Of a DNA stretch of 64,000 nt, positions 59,254 to 64,000 are shown one piece after another. Position 1 is the stretch's first letter. The number at the start of each line of letters is the position of its first letter. The notes beneath the pieces are model-generated. The model saw only the letters and a list, made by a program, of their open reading frames with translations. It had not been told where the DNA came from and made no database searches. The position numbers were made by a program, and so were the translations under genes. This DNA comes from Sphingomonas faeni (lineage in GTDB: Bacteria; Pseudomonadota; Alphaproteobacteria; Sphingomonadales; Sphingomonadaceae), in assembly GCF_024273235.1 (NCBI RefSeq), contig NZ_JANBVH010000002.1:124001-188000 (forward strand), written 5' to 3'.

Positions 59254-62200
59254 GTGCTTCAGGTCAGTCAGCAGGTCGTCAACGAACGCGTCACCCCCTT
59301 TGCCGCGGGGCCGGTAGCGGTAGCGGTCGTCGAAGGGCTGGGGAAGGGCGACGTGGTCTGCGTCGCTGCCGACGATCAGCGCGCGACGGAGATTTCGGCG
59401 ATCGCCGCGGCGTTCGCGCCCGATGCGCTGGTGGTGCACTTGCCATCCAGCGACGCGTTGCCGGGGGACGACGCGCCCGCGTCGCCGGCTAACGTCGGTC
59501 GCCGGGTTGCCGCCCTGCGCCAGCTGCGTGCTGCGACGGAAGGCAAGGTGCATCCCATCCTGCTCGTGACGACGGCGGAGGCGACTGCGGTTCGCTATCC
59601 GGCGCCCGCGATGTTCGATGCGGCTCCGCCTCGGCTGGCTGTCGGCGATGCGATCGACGTCGAGGCGTTTGCCGGGATTGCGGCGGAGATCGGCTATATC
59701 GTCGATGACCGCGTCGACGAACCCGGTGAGATCGCGTTGCGCGGGGGCGTGATCGACATCTTCCCGGCGGACCGCGAGCATCCCGTGCGGATCGAGTTTG
59801 CCGAGGGTGTCACCACGGGGCTTCGCAACTACGACCCGGTGTCGCAGCTTAGCGAGGGCGATATCGATCGCGTCGAAATCGGTCGAGCGACCGAGCCGAC
59901 GGTGGAGGACGGCGTCTCCGTTCTGGCGCATCTGCCGGATGCCGCGATCGCGTTCGACGAAGGCGCGGACCGCCGCCGGACGCGGTTTCTCTTGATCGCC
60001 GCTGACGGCCTGCCGCGGCGCAAGGCTGTTGCCGATCTGGTGGACGACAAGGCGTGGCAGGCTGCAGTGGCCGAGCGTGACGCGGTAGCGATCGAAGGCA
60101 GCGATGCGCAACCGCCGCGGTTCGTGGAACGGCGTGACCCGGCGCGTGCGTTCGCCCGGTTCGCAAAGGATGGTCTGGCCGATGGGCGGCTGTTGATCGT
60201 CGGATCGCCGCGCGACCTGCGGTTCCTGCAACCCAGGCTCGAACGCGCGGCGAAGATCGCCTTCGTCCAGATCGAGCGTTGGTCGGAGGTGCACGCGGCA
60301 AAGCCCGGCAGCGCGATGATGCTGGCTGCGCCGATCGATCGTGGGTTCGTCGTTGACGGCATGACCGTGATCGCCGGCGCGGACCTGCTCGGTGGGCGTG
60401 CGCGCGCAGACGAGATTTCGGGCAGCGGGGCGGGAGCGATTGCCGCACTGGCGAGCGAACTGCGGTGCGGCGACGTGATCGTCCATGAAGAGTTCGGCAT
60501 CGGCGTCGTCCGCGGCCTGGAGATGCTGCCGGGAACGGATGGCGACGCGATCGTCCTGGAATATGCCAAGGGTGGACGTCGTCTGGTGCCGGTCGCCGAG
60601 GCCGATCGGATCTGGCGCTACGGAGCCGAGGTGGACGCCGTGACGCTCGACGCGCTGGACGGATCGTCGTGGCAGAAGCGGCGTGGTGCGATCGATTCGG
60701 CGATTGCGGATAGCGCGCGCGATCTTGCCGCGATCGCCGCCGAGCGAGCGGCACGGACGACTGATCCGATCGTACCAGACCGGGCGGCCTATGAGAGGTT
60801 CGCTGCCGGGTTCGCCTTTACCGAGACGCCCGATCAGGCCCGGGCGATCACGACGACGCTTGCCGATCTGGCGAGCGGCAAGCCGATGGACCGGCTGGTG
60901 ATCGGCGATGTTGGCTATGGCAAGACCGAGGTTGCGCTACGTGCCGCCGCCGCAGTGGCGCTGGCAGGACGCCAGGTCGCGATCGCCGCGCCGACTACCG
61001 TCCTCGTTCGCCAGCATATCGAGACGTTCGCGCGCCGGTTCGAGGGAAGCGGTATCGTCGTCGCGGGGCTGTCGCGTCTGTCGGGCCCGGCCGAGAAGGC
61101 GCGGGTCAAGGCTGGGCTTGCCGACGGATCGATCCAGGTCGTGGTCGGCACCGGGGCGATTGCCGGCAAGGGCGTCGCCTACAAGGATCTGGCGCTGGTG
61201 GTGATCGACGAGGAGCAGCGCTTCGGTGCGGCCGACAAGGCGAAGCTGCATGCGCTGGGCGCGGGTCACGTCCTGACGCTGAGCGCGACGCCGATCCCGC
61301 GGACGCTGCAATCGGCGATGATCGGGTTGCAGGGACTGTCGGTGATCGCGACGCCGCCTGCGCGCCGCCAGCCGATCCGGACCGCGGTGGCGCATTTCGA
61401 CGACGCTACCGTCCGTGCCGCGCTGCGTCGCGAACGTGCGCGCGGTGGGCAGAGCTTCGTGGTCGTGCCGCGGATCGACGACATGGCGCCACTGGCCGCG
61501 CGGCTCGCCAAGCTCGTGCCCGAACTCGGCCTCGTCCAGGCGCATGGCAAGATGCCGGCGGCGGAGATCGACGAGGCGATGGTCTCGTTCGCGGCGGGCG
61601 ATGGCGACATCCTGCTGGCGACCAACATCATCGAGGCGGGGCTCGACGTGCCGCGCGCGAACACGATGATCGTCCACCATGCCGACCGTTTCGGCCTGTC
61701 GCAGCTTCACCAGTTGCGCGGACGGGTGGGGCGTAGCGGGCGGCGCGGGCAGGTGATGCTGCTGACCGATGGCGACGCGACGATCGCCGAGGGCACGCTG
61801 AAGCGCCTGCGGACCTTGCAGGCGTTCGACCGGCTAGGCGCGGGCTTTGCGATCAGCGCGCGCGATCTCGATCTGCGCGGTGCGGGCGATCTGGTCGGCG
61901 AGGCGCAGGTCGGCCACATGAAGCTGATCGGCATCGACCTGTACCAGCATCTGTTCGGCCGGGCGTTGCGCAAGGCTCGGCTCGAACGGGACGGGGATAC
62001 GCTGGTCGACGACTGGACCCCGGAGCTGCATCTGGAACTCGGCGGATGCCTGCCCGAGGACTGGATTCCGGAAACCGAAGTGCGATTGGCGCTGTACGCC
62101 CGGCTCGCGCGACTGGACGGTGTCGCCGCGCTCGATCAGTTCGAGGCTGAACTCGACGATCGTTTCGGTGCGATGCCCGATCAAGCCCGGCGTTTGTTGC

Positions 62201-62418
62201 AGGTCGCGCGGATCCGCACCTTGGCGCGGGCAGCCGATATCCGCCGGATCGACGCCGGGCCTGCCGCGATCGCGCTCACGCCCCATGACCGGCGGACCGC
62301 GAAACCCGAGGGCGATCTGGTCGAGAAGAACGGTCGCTGGATCGCCGGCGAGAGCATCGCGGATCCGATCGAACGGGCGAATCGGATCGAGGAGTTGCTC
62401 GACGGGATGGTCGCGTAG
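59254..62418 (+). CDS. Mfd-like (transcription-repair coupling factor) helicase, divergent
   Basis: A 1054-residue (1062 from an earlier GTG) superfamily-2 translocase with Mfd architecture: UvrB-homology N-terminal region to about 300, an RNA-polymerase-interacting CarD-like module (VIVHEEFGIGVVRGLEMLPG), helicase core with Walker A GDVGYGKTEVAL, DEEQRFG, LSATPIPRTL, TNIIEAGLDVPRANTM and QLHQLRGRVGRSGRRG, and a C-terminal TRCF domain. It is about 90-100 residues shorter than typical Mfd, and the helicase motif II reads DEEQ rather than DEEH. I cannot tell whether it is the sole Mfd of the genome or a paralogue. GTG start at 59254 has AGGA nine bases upstream. Confidence 0.8.
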   Translation: MLQVSQQVVNERVTPFAAGPVAVAVVEGLGKGDVVCVAADDQRATEISAIAAAFAPDALVVHLPSSDALPGDDAPASPANVGRRVAALRQLRAATEGKVHPILLVTTAEATAVRYPAPAMFDAAPPRLAVGDAIDVEAFAGIAAEIGYIVDDRVDEPGEIALRGGVIDIFPADREHPVRIEFAEGVTTGLRNYDPVSQLSEGDIDRVEIGRATEPTVEDGVSVLAHLPDAAIAFDEGADRRRTRFLLIAADGLPRRKAVADLVDDKAWQAAVAERDAVAIEGSDAQPPRFVERRDPARAFARFAKDGLADGRLLIVGSPRDLRFLQPRLERAAKIAFVQIERWSEVHAAKPGSAMMLAAPIDRGFVVDGMTVIAGADLLGGRARADEISGSGAGAIAALASELRCGDVIVHEEFGIGVVRGLEMLPGTDGDAIVLEYAKGGRRLVPVAEADRIWRYGAEVDAVTLDALDGSSWQKRRGAIDSAIADSARDLAAIAAERAARTTDPIVPDRAAYERFAAGFAFTETPDQARAITTTLADLASGKPMDRLVIGDVGYGKTEVALRAAAAVALAGRQVAIAAPTTVLVRQHIETFARRFEGSGIVVAGLSRLSGPAEKARVKAGLADGSIQVVVGTGAIAGKGVAYKDLALVVIDEEQRFGAADKAKLHALGAGHVLTLSATPIPRTLQSAMIGLQGLSVIATPPARRQPIRTAVAHFDDATVRAALRRERARGGQSFVVVPRIDDMAPLAARLAKLVPELGLVQAHGKMPAAEIDEAMVSFAAGDGDILLATNIIEAGLDVPRANTMIVHHADRFGLSQLHQLRGRVGRSGRRGQVMLLTDGDATIAEGTLKRLRTLQAFDRLGAGFAISARDLDLRGAGDLVGEAQVGHMKLIGIDLYQHLFGRALRKARLERDGDTLVDDWTPELHLELGGCLPEDWIPETEVRLALYARLARLDGVAALDQFEAELDDRFGAMPDQARRLLQVARIRTLARAADIRRIDAGPAAIALTPHDRRTAKPEGDLVEKNGRWIAGESIADPIERANRIEELLDGMVA

Positions 62419-62421
62419 CGC

Positions 62422-63267
62422 CTATTCCGCGGCCTGTGCCAGCGGGGGAGACAGCGCCTCGTCGGCGAGCGCGGCCAGGATGGCGCGCAAAAGATCGACG
62501 ACCCGGGCAAAGCCGGCGCCCGGTGCGTGGAGCTTGCGATCGAGATAGAGCGTGCGATCGAGTTCGAGCTGTACCGCGTGGATATTTGCGGCCGGACGGG
62601 CGTGGCGTTCGAGGATGTGCCCGCCGGCATAGGGGGCGTTGATCGCGGTCGAGAAGCCCCTCGCGGTGCATTCGGTCTCGACCCGCGTCACGAACCGCGC
62701 CGCTGCGGCGTGCCCGAAACGATCGCCCAGCACGATCCGCGTGCCGCCGGGGCCGAGCGGCGGCATCGAATGCAGGTCGAGCAATACCGCCACCCCGAAC
62801 TGCGCCTTGGCGGCCTCTAGCGCACTGGAGATCGCTGCGTGATAGGGGCGATGATCCTGTGCGATGCGGGCGGTGACGTCGGCATCGGTGAAACGTCGCG
62901 CCCAGAGGTCGCCCGCACCCGACACGCGCCGTGGCACCAGCCCCAGCCCGCTGCGCAGCTTGGCGGACTGCTGCGCCGGCGCCACCGACGCCGCGCCCTC
63001 GTCGAGCAGGGGATCGCGTTCGTCTTCGCCGCGGTTGAGGTCGATCCACGCGCGCGCCCGGGTCTGGACGATCGTCGTCTGGTTCGTCCGTGCGGCGCGC
63101 GCGACCGCATCGACCAGGCGGTCCTCGAGCGGCAGCAATGCGGCGAGCGGCACGCGGAGCGCGGTCTTCAGCGCCAGGGGATACTCCCGACCGGCATGCG
63201 GCACCGACAGCACCACCGGGCTGGTCGGCGGCATCGCGCCGAGGCGTTCGAAGGGAGAGGGGTGCAT
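62422..63267 (-). CDS. N-formylglutamate amidohydrolase family protein
   Basis: A 281-residue zinc hydrolase of the FGase (HutG-type) family. VVLSVPHAGREYP supplies the N-terminal metal His, LEDRLVDA and ARAWIDLNRGEDERDP the family acids, and VLLDLHSMPPLGPGG and HAVQLELDRTLYLD the second metal/substrate region. HutG makes glutamate and formate in histidine breakdown, but no hut genes are nearby and members also act on other N-formyl substrates. Convergent with the Mfd-like gene three bases away; divergent from cpdR. Confidence 0.87.
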   Translation of the reverse strand: MHPSPFERLGAMPPTSPVVLSVPHAGREYPLALKTALRVPLAALLPLEDRLVDAVARAARTNQTTIVQTRARAWIDLNRGEDERDPLLDEGAASVAPAQQSAKLRSGLGLVPRRVSGAGDLWARRFTDADVTARIAQDHRPYHAAISSALEAAKAQFGVAVLLDLHSMPPLGPGGTRIVLGDRFGHAAAARFVTRVETECTARGFSTAINAPYAGGHILERHARPAANIHAVQLELDRTLYLDRKLHAPGAGFARVVDLLRAILAALADEALSPPLAQAAE

Positions 63268-63448
63268 CGCCCTACGCTAGGGCCGCAGAACCGCCGCGGC
63301 AATCGGTCTCGCCTGGGTACCGACCGGCCGTGGGTGGTAGGGGTGTGGCGCCTGATCCGTGCGAATCGCGGTAAACGATCTGGAAATCTTAACGGCTTTG
63401 CGCGTAGGGCGAGGTCGAATGTACGTGGAAAAACGGGGCTTTAGACCG

Positions 63449-63826
63449 ATGTTGCGAATTCTGCTGGCCGAGGACGATCAGGTCATGCGCGAATATCTGA
63501 CGCGCGCGCTCGAACGTTCCGGCTATGCGGTGACGGCGGTCGATCGCGGCACCGCGGCGATCCCGTTGCTCGAAACCGAAACGTTCGACCTGCTGCTGAC
63601 CGATATCGTGATGCCCGAGATGGACGGCATCGAGCTGGCGCAGAAGGCCGGCGAGATGTGCGCGGACCTGCGGGTGATGTTCATCACGGGGTTTGCGGCG
63701 GTGACGCTGAAGGCGGGCCGGGCGATGCCGCACGCCCGCGTCTTGTCCAAGCCGTTCCACCTGCGCGACTTGGTCGCCGAGGTCGATCGCCTGTTCGAGA
63801 TGGATAATATGACCGGCGTGCATTGA
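63449..63826 (+). CDS. cpdR: Cell-cycle response regulator CpdR
   Basis: Single-domain receiver of 125 residues. In Caulobacter, unphosphorylated CpdR delivers substrates such as PdeA and CtrA-path proteins to the ClpXP protease at the pole. Typical CpdR stretches: RILLAEDDQVMREYL, acceptor Asp in LLLTDIVMPEMDGIELAQ, LRVMFITGFAAVTL, and VLSKPFHLRDLVAEVDRL. The start at 63449 (MLRILLAEDD) gives the family N-terminus; no strong ribosome site is visible. Alone here, with no chpT, cckA or clp genes in the window. Confidence 0.93.
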   Translation: MLRILLAEDDQVMREYLTRALERSGYAVTAVDRGTAAIPLLETETFDLLLTDIVMPEMDGIELAQKAGEMCADLRVMFITGFAAVTLKAGRAMPHARVLSKPFHLRDLVAEVDRLFEMDNMTGVH

Positions 63827-63830
63827 GCGC

Positions 63831-63858
63831 TTGCACGCCGCGATAACCGCGGCTAGTG
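63831..63858 (+). promoter_or_regulatory. Probable tRNA-Val promoter
   Basis: TTGCAC, 16 bases, CTAGTG, ending 12 bases before the tRNA 5' end, as expected for a stable RNA promoter of the TTGC...CTA type in alphaproteobacteria. Confidence 0.45.
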
Positions 63859-63870
63859 GAGCCCTCCGGC

Positions 63871-63945
63871 GGGCGTGTAGCTCAGTGGTAGAGCACTGTG
63901 TTGACATCGCAGGGGTCGCAAGTTCAATCCTTGCCACGCCCACCA
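63871..63945 (+). tRNA. tRNA-Val (anticodon GAC)
   Basis: Cloverleaf folds cleanly: acceptor GGGCGTG pairs with CACGCCC, anticodon stem CTGTG/CGCAG around loop TTGACAT (anticodon GAC), and T stem GCAAG/CTTGC with loop TTCAATC. The discriminator A is followed by encoded CCA at 63943-63945. Confidence 0.96.
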
Positions 63946-63951
63946 TTGAAA

Positions 63952-63984
63952 ACCCCGCTAGCCCCATGGCTAGCGGGGTTTTTA
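63952..63984 (+). terminator. Intrinsic terminator of tRNA-Val
   Basis: AACCCCGCTAGCC and GGCTAGCGGGGTT form a 13-bp stem around a short loop (CCAT), followed by TTT. A near-perfect factor-independent terminator seven bases after the tRNA CCA. Confidence 0.93.
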
Positions 63985-64000
63985 ACGTTATTGGGTCGGT

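Noticed and set aside
59254-62418. RecG or plain helicase assignment
   Set aside because: The CarD-like polymerase module and the C-terminal TRCF domain are Mfd-specific.
63370-63448. CtrA box upstream of cpdR
   Set aside because: Only one TTAA half-site (in cttaacggc) is present without a second at the required spacing.
63871-63984. tRNA-Val as an integration site for a genomic island
   Set aside because: A tRNA 3' end is a common attachment site, but no integrase or partial tRNA repeat is seen within the window; the part beyond 64000 cannot be judged.

Overview
The window is a contiguous stretch of a high-GC chromosome, most likely from an alphaproteobacterium of the Sphingomonadales (Sphingomonas or a close relative). 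Support for this is the CpdR cell-cycle regulator, the NodT-type outer-membrane efflux protein, the De Ley-Doudoroff galactose enzymes, the overall gene style, and families of GC-rich hairpin repeats of a kind I associate with sphingomonad genomes. The assignment is inference; there is no rRNA or other taxonomic marker. I see no transposase, integrase, phage gene, CRISPR array or secretion locus. I also see no fully unknown multi-gene system. The interest lies in unusual variants of known systems and in a dense population of intergenic repeats.

Layout. 1-7000: a membrane-anchored staphylococcal-nuclease-like protein, a hybrid sensor kinase, a haloacid dehalogenase-like enzyme and a GGDEF-EAL-PilZ cyclic-di-GMP protein. 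7200-8903: a Gfo/Idh oxidoreductase and a DEDDh exonuclease-like protein. 9249-15361: a complete tripartite RND efflux pump operon on the minus strand. 15813-23107: a pentose-phosphate cluster (rpiA, tkt, tal, gnd) continuing through two HAD phosphatase-like genes, a GreA/B-like factor and a tiny helical protein. 23566-30588: an HI0933 flavoprotein, a DEAD-box helicase, a YaiI protein, then an Hsp70-like/spermidine-synthase-like/AbrB-transporter trio with overlapping start and stop codons. 30724-37073: C4-dicarboxylate uptake, with dctBD facing dctA and an AlgE-like porin. 37349-39638: a pair of acyl-CoA dehydrogenase subunits. 40014-48441: a small membrane protein, a LysR regulator and a seven-gene valine/isobutyrate catabolic run (mmsA, VOC protein, purU, isobutyryl-CoA dehydrogenase, HIBYL-CoA hydrolase, enoyl-CoA hydratase, mmsB). 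48445-52153: MAPEG protein, small hypothetical, MATE transporter and PHB-depolymerase-like esterase. 52252-55237: bioF-bioD-bioA. 55746-59167: D-galactose/galactonate catabolism (dgoA, dgoK, a GntR regulator, galactose dehydrogenase). 59254-63945: an Mfd-like helicase, an N-formylglutamate amidohydrolase, cpdR and tRNA-Val(GAC) followed by a clear intrinsic terminator.

How it works together. Most of the window is central and peripheral carbon metabolism: pentose interconversion, dicarboxylate uptake, branched-chain and fatty acid breakdown, galactose oxidation and biotin synthesis. Signalling (c-di-GMP, hybrid kinase, CpdR) and detoxification (RND, MATE) are added to this.

The strongest unusual observations are: a DctD-like activator lacking the GAFTGA sigma-54 contact loop; a Gly/Thr heptad repeat inserted in a predicted extracellular loop of the efflux channel; a perfect 17-bp palindrome resembling a PhaR operator upstream of the PHB-depolymerase-like gene; a divergent, short Mfd-like protein; and at least seven families of paired-hairpin repeats (about 21 copies). 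Some of these repeat families have whole units conserved in inverted copies, as expected of small mobile elements.
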